Shown: positions 32,149-45,400, counted from the stretch's first letter. The stretch is 64,000 bases of DNA from Eutreptiella sp. 'Long Island Sound 2002' (GCA_964036045.1 OZ038385.1:15568240-15632239); one strand, 5' to 3'. Notes: a model not told the origin generated them from the letters alone. A program made the numbers and translations.

Positions 32149-32696
32149 CTGTGAGGTGCATTAGCCTGCCTGCCCATTTTCACTTGTTTGTAACCTCTCA
32201 GGAAAACAAGGGGTGCCCGATTTAGAGCAATAGATGGCATTTGCCTCCATTCCCCCACATGTGTGTCATGCATGTCCTCTGGACCACTCGTGCCCATGGT
32301 GCCGCTGGAGGACATCCCTCCCCCGCTTTTTCCTTACTCTGAGACCTCCAGCTCGGAACCGCAGATGGACCAAGGGTCAGTCAGGCACTGCTGGACAGTG
32401 CCCGGGCTGGCACGCAGGGACAAGGGGGTCTCCTTCCCCCTCCGACAGCTTTCGCCGTCGCAACACCACGCGATGATGCACAGCATGCAGCCCACTCATG
32501 GGGCAATGAACAGCAAGACAGGCCATGGCCAAGCAACTTCTGAACAGACCTGAAGTGAGCCAGCAGTGGAGCCTCCAGCTCTGTCGACATAGGAGGTTCC
32601 CAGCCAACGTAACCCATCAGGCGAGCACTGGTAGGACCCAGCACCACCAAGCCCAAGGTCGTATGCTCCATGAAATGCTCAGATTCTTACTGAGTC

Positions 32697-32885
32697 CAAA
32701 AACTCAGATTTGACTTAATGACGTAAAACAAACTATGTTTCACGATGAAAATGCCAGATTGCTATCTGAATCTGCTGTTTTGCCTTTTGGACATATGCTT
32801 CCCCAGTGGTGGGTGGTTTGCAGGGTGGTCACGGGAACAGTAACTTACTATTGGGCGCTGTGCAGAAACGCCCCCTTTGTATTTT
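32697..32885 (+). repeat. Dispersed repeat family A, copy 2
   Basis: It aligns with 40870-41065 from 'aaaaactcagat' through 'gaaaatgccagattgct', 'atctgctgtttt', 'gggtggttt-cagggtggtcacggga' and 'taacttactattgggcgctgtgc' to 'agaaacgcccc'. Only one 11-bp unit is present here, against three in copies 1 and 3. Confidence 0.85.
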
Positions 32886-33089
32886 GCCGACCGCCCTGTG
32901 AAAGACCACCCGATTGGAGGATAACCGACGGATGAATGAACAGGAGCTGACCAACAGTAACCACCCGCAGCCGCTGGTCAATCCGAATTCGTCTGCAACA
33001 GAGTCCAGCGCCTTGTTTCCTTTGTATGTAGGCTGTCATGACCTTGAAGATTGTCCCGTACCCCTTGCCCTCTTCCAAACCCATTGGCT

Positions 33090-33535
33090 GTGGCCCCTTT
33101 CTGTTCACAAACTCAGTAGGAGTGGCCCACCCACCCCCTTCGAAATCGCCCCCCCCCCCCCACCCTTACTTGATAGAAGCGCCCAAACTCGGGAGGGGCG
33201 GCAGCTCATTCAGCTCCCCCAAACTCGGCAAGGGTGGCCTATCCCTTCCCCGCCAAACTCCGCAGGGGCAGATCATCCCACTCTCTGGACTCAGCGCGCA
33301 CCGTTCGCCCCTCCTAATTGGATGGCCCTCCCACCGCCCTGCAAACTCGGTGAGGGAGACACATCCTTGCCCCTCCAAACTCTATGAGGGCGTTCTTGCC
33401 ACGGTGTGCGCGCGGTGCAACACCCTCTATTGGGGCGGCTCATCCACCCCCTTCAACCTTGGTAGGGGCGGCCCACCTACTCCTCCATAGCCGGCACGGG
33501 CGCTCCCTCCCCCCTCCCCAAACTCGGAAGGCTTC
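33090..33535 (+). repeat. Imperfect minisatellite ('ccaaactcgg-aggggcggc' units)
   Basis: Units of roughly 35-45 bp carry 'aaactcgg', 'aggggcggc' or 'gagggcg' and C-rich spacers, repeated about ten times with heavy divergence. A poly-C tract lies at 33150. Open frames through it are artefacts of the repeat. Confidence 0.75.
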
Positions 33536-34754
33536 AGGCTGGATTTGAGCATGTCCAGAGTTGAGGATGAGAGGCAGAATTTCCATGAGCGTCTGCCAGC
33601 TCAGACATGATCAGATGTAGCAGGGTCCTACAGAGCCACACGCTGGACGCAGCACGTTCCTACTGAGCTCTGGTGGTGCAGGGGGCGGGTATTACTGAGT
33701 GGCTTGATGATACAGGGCCATTTGCTACTGAGAACCAGTTTCCCTGCCAGAAGCTAAGGACATGTCTCATAAGAGACTTTATGCAAGCACGGGGTCCTTG
33801 TCTTTGTCTGACCGTTGCAACTGGATCACCTTCTGACCCTGCTGCCCTGTGTATATGTGTGTTTGCATCATTCTGTCCATTTCTCGCCTTTTCCTTTCTT
33901 TTCACCTTTGTACAGTACGGGCGATCCAGGCTTCTGTGTTGAGGTGGTCAGCAGATTTTCGCCCACAAGGGCCCACACCTAAGTGTGGGAGTCCATGGTG
34001 GAGATGAGCAAAAAAGTGTGAAAAGGGCCGGAAATGGGTGAAAGTTGGTGAAAGTCCAAAAATGCCATGTCCCCAATGTGGAAGAAGCATCCAAACCTAC
34101 GCTAGGGGCAACAATGATGCCCCTAGTATCACAAAGTTTTGGTCTCCAGTACGGCCAAACGCCCAAAGAAAGCTGGATTATCAATTATTTGTTGGGTTCT
34201 ACAATGCTACAATGCAAGGATCTGAGAAAGTTCGGATCTGAGTTGCTTTGTAGGACATGGGTACAGGTAGCTTGCAGACGCAGAAGCAGTTGTGTCTTCG
34301 TCCAAACCCATGTGGCCATCAATCTAAACTGGCGCTCATAGGGACACATGACACAGACAAGGACAGGATCCTCCACAAAGATAGGATGTTGGATAGATCA
34401 AGCACAGCAAAATCAGCATCACTGCCATCCAGCCAAATAAGTCTGAAAAGTTTTTGCCCGGATCCAATTTCCATGGAAATCCTAAGGGGACGCCTTAAGC
34501 GCAGTGCGGGCGCATAGTGCAACTATTTTTTGTGCAAGCCACTTTGCCCCCCGGTCCAGTTGAGGATGAGGTGGACACATACAAGGCTTTGGCACTAGCT
34601 GGTAGGGTGAGTGAGCTTTCAAATGCCGCCACTCCGGAGCATTCTGATTTTGTACTTAGTTGACAATTGATTAGAAAAGAGGATATGTGTGTGGCTTTCT
34701 GCATTTTGCAAGATGTCTTATGTGAGGGAAATGTAGCTTGCATATGTATTTAGC

Positions 34755-34876
34755 TAGGGTAGTTTGGGTGACCTAAATTTAGGGGCATTTGGAAGGAGTG
34801 TGTCTGGTGGTTCTTTAGGGCGGACCTAGTCTAAAAGTAGCGCGCAGTGCGCGCGCAGTGCAAGGATTCCCCCCAA
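34755..34876 (+). repeat. Dispersed repeat family B, copy 2, with 11-bp units
   Basis: It matches 7387-7512 over its length. The right end has two identical 11-bp units GCGCGCAGTGC (34841-34862), then 'aaggattcccccc'. Confidence 0.75.
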
Positions 34877-35267
34877 GTCAGAGCTGACCCATACAGTGGT
34901 CAGGGCACGATTGAAAGCATCCCCTGTGTGCCCTAATCACTAATCAACCCCAATCACTCTCTTCAGCACAATCCTTCTGTGTGGTGCCTCCCATGCCTCT
35001 GCCACAGTACGTGTGTGCCTGTGCCTAATTGCTCTCTCAGGGGACACCACGAGCATGTACCGAACTATGTTGACAACACCATATTGTGCATCCCAGAAGG
35101 ATGGTTAGATGTGAAAATGCTGGTGTAATCTGCACGGAATGACTGGCCTTGACCTGCTTTTTGGTGCCTTTAGCACCTGCCTTCATTGTCTCAGCCATGG
35201 TCACAAAAGCTACGCAGGCAAAGCCCTGCAACAAACTATTGCCTCAAGGAGGGAACGTTAGCGCGCC

Positions 35268-35314
35268 AGGCACGCACCAGGCGCACACTGGGCGTGCCGG
35301 GTAATGTTCCCCCC
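35268..35314 (+). repeat. 11-bp GC-rich tandem units, 3-4 copies (CCAGGC type)
   Basis: Units GCGCGCCAGGC, ACGCACCAGGC and GCACACTGGGC are followed by 'gtgccgggtaatgttcccccc'. They are the same subtype as 894-926. An inverted copy (units plus 'aaacgttccctc' read on the minus strand) lies at 35913-35946. Confidence 0.7.
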
Positions 35315-37047
35315 TATTTCCCCCCAGTTCTCCCACCCTTTTCTTGTGATACCTCCTGGGGGGGCTCTCTATGGGGCTTCTATTAGTTTGTTCCTATTTT
35401 AGGCACCACACTATATTTCCAGCGCACAGTATCATGCATTACACGCGGTCCACGGGCGAGGTTCCTGAGCTTGTGGAGGGAGTAATGTTTTGGGTAGAGC
35501 ATTGGGATAGATGGCCAAAACATTGCTTTGGATGGAAATTAAGTTGTGGGTGGTGTGAAAAAAATGCAAACTGGGGTCTGCATACAACGACAAAAACAGA
35601 TGAAAAAGACAACAAAAGTACTTGTGATTCTGTATGGTTGTTTTTTGGTGATTTCCTACACAGAGCACTGTCTGTGGTTTTTGGTTGCATGAATCAATGA
35701 CGAGGCTTTTTTCTTTTTGGTCCAGGCCAAGATGAGCTGGCGTAGCCTGCTCACTGTATGGTACTGAAGACAACTTCTCGGAATCAAGGTTCAGAGCGGT
35801 CCAGTTCTACGATGCATCAATGACAAACCTTCACAAAACGTGTGTGAGTGCTGAATGGAAGTGTGACTCCAATAGGGGCGGCAACATTTAATGGTCACAG
35901 TTTGTGACGTTGAGGGAACGTTTGCCCAGTGCGCGCCTGGTGCCCCTTTCATGATGGCATCACAGGCACAGGACCCTGATTCCCACCAAAATTTCACCGT
36001 GAATCAAGAAACGGCAACAGTGGGCGCAGAAAGCAAATGGCATTGAGGGGGCAAGTCATTGGTACCAAAAAGGGCAGCACAAAACATGCACAAACCCAAT
36101 GGTATGGAGCCCAGAGGAGAAGATATGTGCTGTAAATGGCACGAGGAAGCCAAGGCTGCAAGAGCGATACTGGTGACAAGGCGGGGACTCTACGGCAATG
36201 CTTCCCTGTCCGCAGCCAATGAAACCACCGACAGAAAGGGACTATTGAGGTCTGGTCCGATTTTGGACAAGGGGCTGTTGCAGTGCAATTTGCATCTTGG
36301 GGGGGATGGTGCGCTGTGTGTGTGCACCTTTCGTGCTCTGTGCACGTTTTTAATGCCGTACCGTCGTTGGGGTCAGTGTTGTTGTTTGGTACCCCGTATT
36401 ATGGAGGTTCTTCCACTGGAGGGAGCAGATCTAGCTGCCAATGGCTGCCGATCGGCAGACCGGATCTGCACACCCAACGTGCTAACAGGGACCCCGAACC
36501 TTGCCCCAGCCCTGATCCCCCTCCATGTTTCCACTCCGATACTGGGAGGAAGTGGGGCCGCCCCTCCGACGGAGCTGCTGCCCAACATGTGCCTGGCTGT
36601 GACAGTATGGCTTAGCATTGAAGTGATGGCATTGCACGTTGAATCACGTGTTTCTAGGTGCCTGGAAACCCTCAAAGTGGTTTGACAGTGTGTCCTCCAA
36701 TGTGGGCTTGGCCCACATTTGGTCTTGCTTAGCTCAACACCGAGTGTTATCACAAAGTGTTAAGTGCAGTGCAGTATGGGGAGGGGCTGGGGCAACCAGT
36801 TGACTTCATGTGTTGCTCCATCACGACATCTCATTTGTAACACCAAAAAAAAAAAGCAAGTAGCTGTACAATTACAGTAGATGTTAGAGTGACTGCAAAT
36901 CCCCGCTGATCAGCAACACATCAGAGCTCAGTTGTATGTGCATCCCTTCATGTGGTAATGGTTACAGCCATGCCTGCCTGCTGCAGTGGGGGCAACAACA
37001 AGTGCAGATGGGCAATGTTTTGAGGAAAGAGGTGTTTTAAGAGTCGT

Positions 37048-37395
37048 TTGTCAGTGAGAAGCTGACAACTGGTGACAAAAGGTTCAAAGAACCTCTCAGT
37101 AAGGCATAAATACTGGCAGTGGGGTAGGTCATAAAACCCGCCACACAGCTTTGCCACAGAAACGATGTCACCTGCAGAAAGTCAGGGCTGCCAAATATTT
37201 CCTGTGCCTTGGGTGTGGGTCAGTGCACTGCAGATCTCCTCCAAACCGACATAGTTCGAAGGGTGGCACATGTTGACATCAAGCAATCAATATCGATGGT
37301 GTACGAGAGTGACGCACCCAGAGCCAACTGGAGGTGCAGCCTGTGACTGATGGCCATGCCAAAGTCATGGGTTGTGAAGCGCACATATCAAGGAC
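37048..37395 (-). repeat. Duplicated ~330-bp block, left copy
   Basis: It is nearly identical to 39985-40312 from 'cagtgagaagctgac' to 'gaagcgcacatatcaagg', with a few substitutions and small indels. The minus-strand frame here is shifted and interrupted compared with the right copy, so this is the more decayed one. Confidence 0.9.
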
Positions 37396-38735
37396 AAACT
37401 AATGCGCGCTGTGGTTGCAGTGCCTGGTGCCCACATATTCTTGTCAAATGCATCAGCCACCCACCGTGCTCAAGCCAAGCCCCGCATACTGTGGACCAGA
37501 TCACGTGCTCTGCCCCCACCCTCAACTGCTCACTTTGTATTGGAACACGGCATGCCCGACCTGGCCCGGTGCCCTGCCTTTTACCCCTGCGCCCCATCGC
37601 CATGTTTTTGTTGCAGAGGGTGCACTCCCATACCATGTCTGCTGCAACTCCCTCCCTCGGCGGAATTAGGGTATGTGCTGTTGTGCCGGGGCTGGGGTTG
37701 CCATGGAGTCTCATGTGTACTGCAAATCCATGCAAAGTGAGCTGCTCCACTCATGGACATTGCGCGCTCAAATGTTTTTGTACAATGTGCCGGACTGCAG
37801 ACCGGCTGTACGTTCCTGAGTGCACTCACTCAATGTGCCATCATGCAGCCCTCGGTGGTGTGCTGAACCCAGCTCTTGTAGCCCACAGTGGTGGTTCATG
37901 TGGCCCACTGCCATACCCCCTCTCTGTCTTTGGGAAAAAGTGTTCACATTGTGCGCATGTAATGCAGACATTTGGACCATGATGGCTATGTTTGGAGTCT
38001 TGTTACATCCCCTAATGTGTAGCTTAATCTGTTGATCTCTTGAGCTTCTCCTTCTTTGCTTTTCTTGTGGATGTTCTTCACCTCTACACCTCAACATGTC
38101 GAGCATTACTTGCAAGAGTGACTGCTGCCAGACTGATGGAAGAGGCAATCGCTGCAGCGAAGGCTTGTGCACTGGCAAGTATTTTGGGGATAATTGATGC
38201 AGAAAAGGTTGAGTCAACAGCAACAAACGACACGGCGATTTAACGCTGCGGTTAGGTGGCGCTTTGGGCTACACCGAAAAGGGGCTCCCATACACGTCTT
38301 GAAATTATCTGATAGCCAAGCACACCCTTACACCATCCTCTATCAAGATGGTCCAATCACATTTGCAACCAGGGAACACATGACTGCAAAGTACTTTGTG
38401 AATCTGGCCAAATGGTTAGTCAAACGAGTACATTGGGAACTGTGCACCCTCCCCAACCTCGGATACCGTTCCAGGAGCAACATGATTGTTTGTGCTTCAT
38501 GTACTTCTGTGTTGTGCAGTTGAGTACAGTGAAAATTCATAGTACCTCTTCTGCATAGTTTTACCATCCCCAAGAGTACATGCGCCATACCTGTCACCAT
38601 CGCATTGATGTTCCTGAATATGCAAAGGTTTGCAACATTTTTTGGGTCAACCACATTTTTTTCCACCAGCCTCCTCCCTCATTCCCCCATTTCCCCCCAT
38701 TTCCCCCCATTCCCCCCCCCCCATTTTCCTATTTC

Positions 38736-38836
38736 TTCATTTTTCAGCAGGACTTTGAGCGGGATCTTGACTGTCAGGTTGAGCGGGAAATTCCTGGGCC
38801 TGCGAGAGTATGGATGTTTCAGTGGAGAAATGGTGA
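38736..38836 (+). CDS. Candidate isolated exon with strong splice signals
   Basis: A long pyrimidine tract ending TTTTTCAG (38749) is followed by about 80 bp and a near-consensus donor ATG|GTGAGTATG at about 38832. Two frames are open: QDFERDLDCQVEREIPGPAR with VWMFQWRN, and RTLSGILTVRLSGKFLGLRE with YGCFSGEM. This could be an upstream exon of the gene at 39495, but the frame cannot be chosen. Confidence 0.3.
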
Positions 38837-39494
38837 GTATGTAAATGGGATCTGGTAGTAGCTTGCATGAGTGTACACACATACACGAGCATTTACAACT
38901 TTTTGATTCATGGGCAAGTATGGTACCCCCCAATTGGTACATTACAACACATACACATGAATGGGATGCAGATGCACTCGGTATTGTAGTAGTTTGCCAC
39001 GTGCAAGCGAGGAACTCGTCTCAGTCGCAATGGAGCACCGAGGCAGACTTCAGTGAGGCCTAATGCAAATCCTCAATCTGGGATCTAGCTTGAAAGACAA
39101 GCCGAGTCGTGCCAATTCCTAGGCACCCTTCGCATTGCCATATGCAATCTCCTCAGTTTTTGGAAATATGACCAAGTACGCCCTAGCGCAACCTGATTGT
39201 CTTTGACGCACGAAAATGTTACCCCTTTCGCCGACAACCAAATGGGGTGGAATCGGCTTGGTTAAAAACATGGAACAAAGTGGATTTGAGATTACGGGTC
39301 AAACTGCCCAAGTTGTGCAAATATGGCCCTTGGCTGGCCCACCGGCCGGAACTGATTTCGGCTTCATGCGCACGTGGTGCAACACACAAAAATATTTCTG
39401 GGCTCGCATTTTATCCGCCTTCTGGAGTGGTCCCTCTTTGGAGGGCCTGTGCTACTGTTCTCTTCCAGACCGCTGGTTTTCTTGTGCCAACCAG

Positions 39495-42400
39495 GAGGGC
39501 CATGAAGGAAGAGCAGCGACTTTGGAACGGTTTAAGAAGGAGAACCAAGAGCGTCAAGCCAAAAAGGACGAGCTGGCCGCCAAAATGGCTCGCTTTGAGC
39601 AGCGGCGCATGAAAACAGTGTGTTTGACCCCACAGCATTGCATTGATGGTTTTGTGGCAGATTCAGCCTCACGGTCCCTGGAAGTCCTGACCCAATGCTG
39701 GACCCCATGGCGTTGCTCTGACTGCGGTCGGCGGTTTCATTGGTGTCTCTGGGGTGTGACCACATTGATGCGTGCACCCGGGTGCATCTGAATACCCGGC
39801 CTTAGTGGGTGGGAGTGGGTGGTGCGGGGGAGGGGTGAGGGGTGGGTTTGGTTTTGTGGGGTTTAGTTCATCAATAGTCTCACGAGGCATTTGCCAAATG
39901 TACCGCTGAATATACCCGGAATCGCGCGGCAGGCCATTGAATGGCACATACTCATGCACGGGGATGGTGATTTTGTGCTCCACCCTCAGTGAGAAGCTGC
40001 CGACTGGTGACAACCTCTCAGTAAGGCATAAATACTGGCAGTGGGGTAAGTCATAAAACCCGCCACACAGCTTTGCCACAGAAACGATGTCACCTGCAGA
40101 AAGCCAAATCTTTCCTGTACGTCGGGTGGGGGTCAGTGCACTGCAGCTCTCCTCCAAACCGACATAGTCCGAAGGGTGGCACATGTTGACATCAAGCAAT
40201 CAATATCGATGGTGTACGAGAGTGACGCACCCAGAGCCAACTGGAGGTGCAGCCTGTGACTGATGGCCATGCCAAAGTCATGGGTTGTGAAGCGCACATA
40301 TCAAGGCAAAAGTCATGTGCGCTGTGCTTCACAAGCTGCACACCACCGTTGATCGTCGGTCAGCCCATTGGGGCAAATGTCAGACTGTGCTTGTGCTGGT
40401 ACGTCGACTGCTTGGGAGCGCCGTGCAGTGGTTGTGGACACGATAAATGATGAGAGGGACAGCAAAGAGGCAGGGGGCCTGAAAACACACGTCGCAACGT
40501 CCAAATCATGCGGATTTGGTTGCCGATGCCATTCTTGTGCTCTTGATGTGCAAGAGGAAGTGTATCCGAACAAAAGAGGGTCATCGAGGGGGCATGAGAA
40601 CCCATGAAGGAGGGGTGGCCCATGAGCCTCATGGCTGCGCTGTACCGCTTTTTTTGCCCCCCCCCCCCCCCCACGCTGTGTCCTGCCTGTGCCCCTGCCC
40701 TGTAGCCCATGGATGTGGTTCCGCCACACACCCTCTGCGCCATACCTACCGGGCACTATGCGCTGTGTGAAAAGTAGGGCATATTCGGTCCGTTTTCCCC
40801 GATGGCCAAGGTGACCGCGGTAACTACTGTGTTCCTACACGCAGGGCTGCTAAGAATCTTGCTCGGTCCAAAAACTCAGATAATGACTTAAGACAAAGTA
40901 TATTTCCACTGAAAATGCCAGATTGCTGCCTACATCTGCTGTTTTTGCCCCGTGCACGTCGCTCCCCCGGCGATGGGTGGTTTTCAGGGTGGTCACGGGA
41001 AAGCTAACTTACTGTCGGGCGCTGTGCCTGCGCTGTGTGTGCGCTGTGCAGAAACGCCCCCCGTGGTGACCTCTTTGCCCACACCACTCCGAATGTCTCT
41101 CACAAGGGCCAGTCCATTGGGACGCACATCGCCTGTGGAACGGGGGCCCCACGCATCTCCGCCACCTTCAAGTGTTGTGCCCTCGCGGTCCCCTTGGCTC
41201 ACGGGCTGTAGGGCTGCAATCCGGGAGCCTTCCCCAGTACGTCCCCAGGGCAGGGAAGCGCTCCGCTTCACACTGGGACCCCTCCAACTCCCCCCCCCCC
41301 CCCAGGCACGTGCCGAGGCCATGGGATACTGGACCCGGCCGGCATGGCAACACCACCTGTGCTGAATGGCAATCAAGGAGTGCGGGTCCTCCGCAGTCGC
41401 GTACCGCAGCTGCCTCTCGGCCTGCCTTCTGGGACCCTTGGCTCACGCCGCGAGTGTCGAGGCCTGGAAGTGAAGCACCCCCCCCCTCCCCGTGGCCCAT
41501 GGGAGGTGTGAAAATGGTTTGTTTTCGCGGGGGGGTAGTTCGAGCCCCCTTACCCCGGAGGGGAGGGGGGGGGGGGGGGGGGGCAAGGAACGGGGCTCCC
41601 ATGACTGAGCCCTTCTTAAGTGGCAGTCTGAGGACCAGTCCTGGCTCAGAAGTCGGGTCGCGAAGCGGCCTGAACGAAAAGATTTGAAAAACATTTCCAT
41701 GATGCGTACATCAAAATGATCGGCGTATCGTGGTGATCATTTTGAGGTACATATGTTGGGGTACCCCAGATCCCCCGCACCCCGCACCCCACCCCCGGCG
41801 GGCTCGTCTGGGGCTCCTGTCACATGAGCCAACCCCCGGGGGGTCTGGGAAATGGGCCTGAACAACCCTCCATCCCCCCAAACCCCCCCGCCCCCACATT
41901 GCTTGTTCAGTAGTTTGGGGGATCTGCTCCTGCATGTTGGCAGAATGACAAGCTGTACATAGCAGACAAGAAGTGCACCCGGCAAAAAACTCAAACACAG
42001 TGAAACGGTGATCAGAACTGATGCCGCACCCAGACTCTCAACACTATAACACCCACGAACCCCCACTTTGATCAACCCAATCCGCCCTGTTCCTATGAAG
42101 GAGCCAAAATCTGCCTTCAGCAACTGATTGTTGCAATTGCACCCACACTTTTACACTGTGAATCATGATTGCTTCAGTAAGTATCTGCCTCTGCTGTGCT
42201 CTCAGGCCAGTGCCCTCAGTGACTCAACCCCGGCGCCCATCGCGGGGGCTGCACCCACTCAGACAGATTCTGCCCCTGCGGTGCCCGAGCCTGCCCCTGC
42301 GGTGCCTGAGCCTGCCCCTGCGGTGCCTGAGCCTGCCCCTGCGGTGCCTGAGCCTGCCCCTGCGGTGCCTGAGCCTGCCCCTTTGAAGCGCGAGCCCGAG

Positions 42401-45400
42401 CCCGCGCCCGCGCCCTCGAGGGCCCCCGGGCCCCCTACTCCCACCCCCGGCCCCGCCGCGCGCCCAACCAGCCCCACTCCGCCCCGCGCGGCCAAGCCCG
42501 GCGGTCTCGCGCCCCCGGCGGTGGCCAAGCCGGGGACCTCCCCAAGGACCGGGGGCCCCAAGCCCTCCCCCGTGTCGCCCAAGCCCACGCCCAAGTCAGT
42601 CACGTCCCCCCGGACCACGGCGGTCACGTCCCCCCGGACCACGTCGGTCACGTCCCCCCGGACCACGGCGGTCACGTCCCCCCGGACCACGGCGGTCACG
42701 TCCCCCCGGACCACCGCCCCGAAGCCTGCCCCCTCCTCAAAGCCCGCCGCCACTCGGGCGGCGGTCGCGTCTGCAGACCCTCTGCCGCGCCCCGAGTCCC
42801 CAGGACGCGACGTGCTGGAGGTTGGCAGCCTCTCAGAACTGCAGAAACTGGAGAGTGAGGCGGCGGAGGATGAGGTATGGTGCCTGCCAGGGGCGTGCAC
42901 GGGGGGAGGGGGGGTGGGGGGGCAATATGACGTGGCGGGGCGTGGGTGATCACTGTGCAGCTTCCTTTGTAGTGTCCGTGTCCCCTCTCTTTGCGAAGGG
43001 TAGGCCTGTCCTACAGGTCCTTTGTGACTTTGGTCGTGCACCATAATGTACCAGGCACCAGGTTCCGTACAAAACACAAAACAACACGATTTGGCATGGA
43101 AGGAAATTTGCTGCGTGGGGCGCGCGCAGGGCACACGGGGCATCTTTTAGGCATTGTTTGTATTCCAGGGCATGTTGCTGTGTTGGATTGACGGAAGCGA
43201 CCGACGATCTGCTGCCTTTTGTTTCACAGTTGGTGTACCTCGTATTGCAGACCCCTGCAAACATGCGCGTCCAGTACTGGCGCACCACTGGTGACGCTGT
43301 CGTAGCCCGCATTGTTGGGCCTGCGCCGCATGGAGATGAGTTCCCGCACATCACCTTGAAGCATCAGCATGTTTTGCCTGTGCACGCATTCCTGTGGGGG
43401 TAGTTTATCGGCTGAAAAGCAAATAATGCCTCATGACCCCTTGGGCCGCAACCTGGACCCCCCCCCCCCCCTCTTCCCCCCCCTTCCCCTCCCCCCCCGG
43501 ACCCCCCAAGTTCTCACACACCGCCGGGCGTCCATATTCAAACGGGGTGCCCTCGTCGGCATGGCCCCGGGGGCACGCGCCTGTGTATTGCTGCTGTTGT
43601 TGCGGGCCACCCTCTTGTGCTCGTTGGGGCATGTGCCCAGTGAGGGGCCCGCGCGAAGTCCGGATGTCAGCCGAGCGACACCCCTGCTCCGTGACGGCTT
43701 ACAGCGAGCGCGCCTGTCTGCGTTGACGGGCGGTGGCGGGGGGCGCCTGTGTGAGACCATCGCGACAGAACACGTTTTGGCACATAATGTGCCACCGCGC
43801 AACGTGGCGTGGCGTGGCACCATTTGCCATTGTGTGACGTGGGATGACATGACATGCTACGGCACGACGTAACGCAACATGACATGATGTGGCATGACGA
43901 CACTGCCACACCTGTCCGTTACACTCCGGTACGGTCCGTTACACTCCGGTACGTTCCGTTCCGTTCCGTTCCGTTGCACTCTGTTGCGTTGCATTGCACC
44001 CCCTTCCACTCGGTTACATGGCCATTGCACTGCATTACGTTCCCACAACGGACATCATGACAATGACGTACCACGACACCACATAGCATGTCGAGACACT
44101 GGTCACATCAATTCAGTCGGCAACGTCCATGGCGTGACATGGCGACCCGAGCCCCCATCAGGCTTCACTTGATGCCCTCCCAAGGCTCTGGGTGCTCCCT
44201 CATGCCACGTGATGCCGTGCGTACTGAACAGCACCAGCAATTTGCGGGTAGTCGCTTCCTACGCGTCACCATTGCACACATGCCATGCCCCAATGGGGGC
44301 AACCTGGTTCAGAACCTTGACCCGACCCCTGCCACCCCCTCCCCCAACCCAACCCACTTTGGCTGCCTATCCAGCCCCTGTTCCCTCCTCTGGAGGGGCA
44401 AAATTTTTTTCAGAAAATTTTGACCCCAACATACGTACCAAACTGATCAGCGTAACGCACTGATCATTTTGAGGTATGTGTGGTGGGCCCCCGGCCGGAC
44501 CCCCTTCCAGCCCCCCTCTGGACCCCCCCGAAGTTCTTCTGCCCACTAAACGCCCGTGTGGCTTGGTCTCGGACAGGAAGCGGTCAGGGCCGTGTGCCTG
44601 TGTCCTCGGGATGTGGCCCCCGAAATGCTTCCTGCCTGCCCACCTACCCCCCGACGGCCTTCAACGCCGTGGGGGTGTCTATATTCAAATGGGGTGCGCC
44701 CCCTTTGCCGTACACACACGAGGGACGCGCTCCAAACCCGATTCACGAAGTCCAGGAATGCCCCCCTTTGGCCCCTGCGCCCCTCTTCCGGTGCATCTGG
44801 CCACAGCATCGGAGCCCCGTGTTCACCTTCGCCCACAGGCTCCCCCAGCGCCGACGCCTCCCCCACAGCGCGTGGAGCAGCGCCCCGCCACGCCAACCTC
44901 CACCGGCGCGAAGCCCAAGCCCAAGCCCTCCCCCAAGACGGCCACTGCTCCTTCCCCCAAGATCGCGAAACCGAAGCCGGCGGCCCCTGAGCCCAAGCCT
45001 TCCCCCAAAACCGCACCCAAGCCAAAGGCCCCGGCCGCGCCCAGTGCACCCCCAAAAGCACCAGCCAAGACAAGTGCACCCCCAAAGGCCCCGGCCAAGA
45101 CAAGTGCACCTCCGAAGGCCCCGGCCAAGACAAGTGCGCAGCCCAAGGCTGCGGCAAAGCCGGCGTCCGTCACCTTCGAGAGTGCCCCACCGTCCGCGTC
45201 TCTTGACAGTGAAAGGGCCGGCGCGCAGCCGCCCTCCCTGTCTGCGAGGACGGTTTCGCCCCAACGTATGCGTGCCCTCCCCCCCGCCCCTGCGCCGTGT
45301 CCCCAGGGGCATCCCCCATCACCCAACAGCTTGGCCAACCCACCGGGGGACGGTGCACCTGGGAACAGGCAAAACTTGGCACTTGAACACAAAAGTGCAC

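Larger units (their letters stand above)
33540..38735. other. Spacer with decayed, unidentified coding fragments
   Basis: Several plus frames (34257-34517, 35371-35700, 36059-36685, 37350-37982) have fairly ordinary residue composition but no recognisable domain and no coherent gene. The 35371-35700 frame is Trp/Cys-rich (EHWDRWPKHCFGWKLSCGWC). They are best explained as transposon remains, consistent with the nearby duplicated block and repeat family B. Confidence 0.4.
39618..42205 (+). other. Putative intron with poly-C/G tracts and repeats
   Basis: It begins GTGTGT and ends CTCTCAG. It includes the right duplicated block, repeat family A copy 3, poly-C (40660, 41290), a long poly-G (41562-41582) and repeat family C copy 2 (41670-41767). 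Confidence 0.5.
42875..44838 (+). other. Putative intron of the low-complexity gene
   Basis: It begins GTATGG and ends GCCCACAG. It includes a transposon-like fragment (43160-43403), poly-C (43460-43500), pentamer-rich sequence (43790-44050) and repeat family C copy 3 (44395-44480). Confidence 0.5.

Noticed and set aside
31914-32225. Frame of repeated SPHLT
   Set aside because: Translation of the (CCTCA)n microsatellite.
37048-40312. Pair of LTRs flanking a 2.6-kb LTR retrotransposon
   Set aside because: The duplicated blocks carry coding-like sequence continuing past their edges, lack TG...CA ends and enclose no pol motifs.
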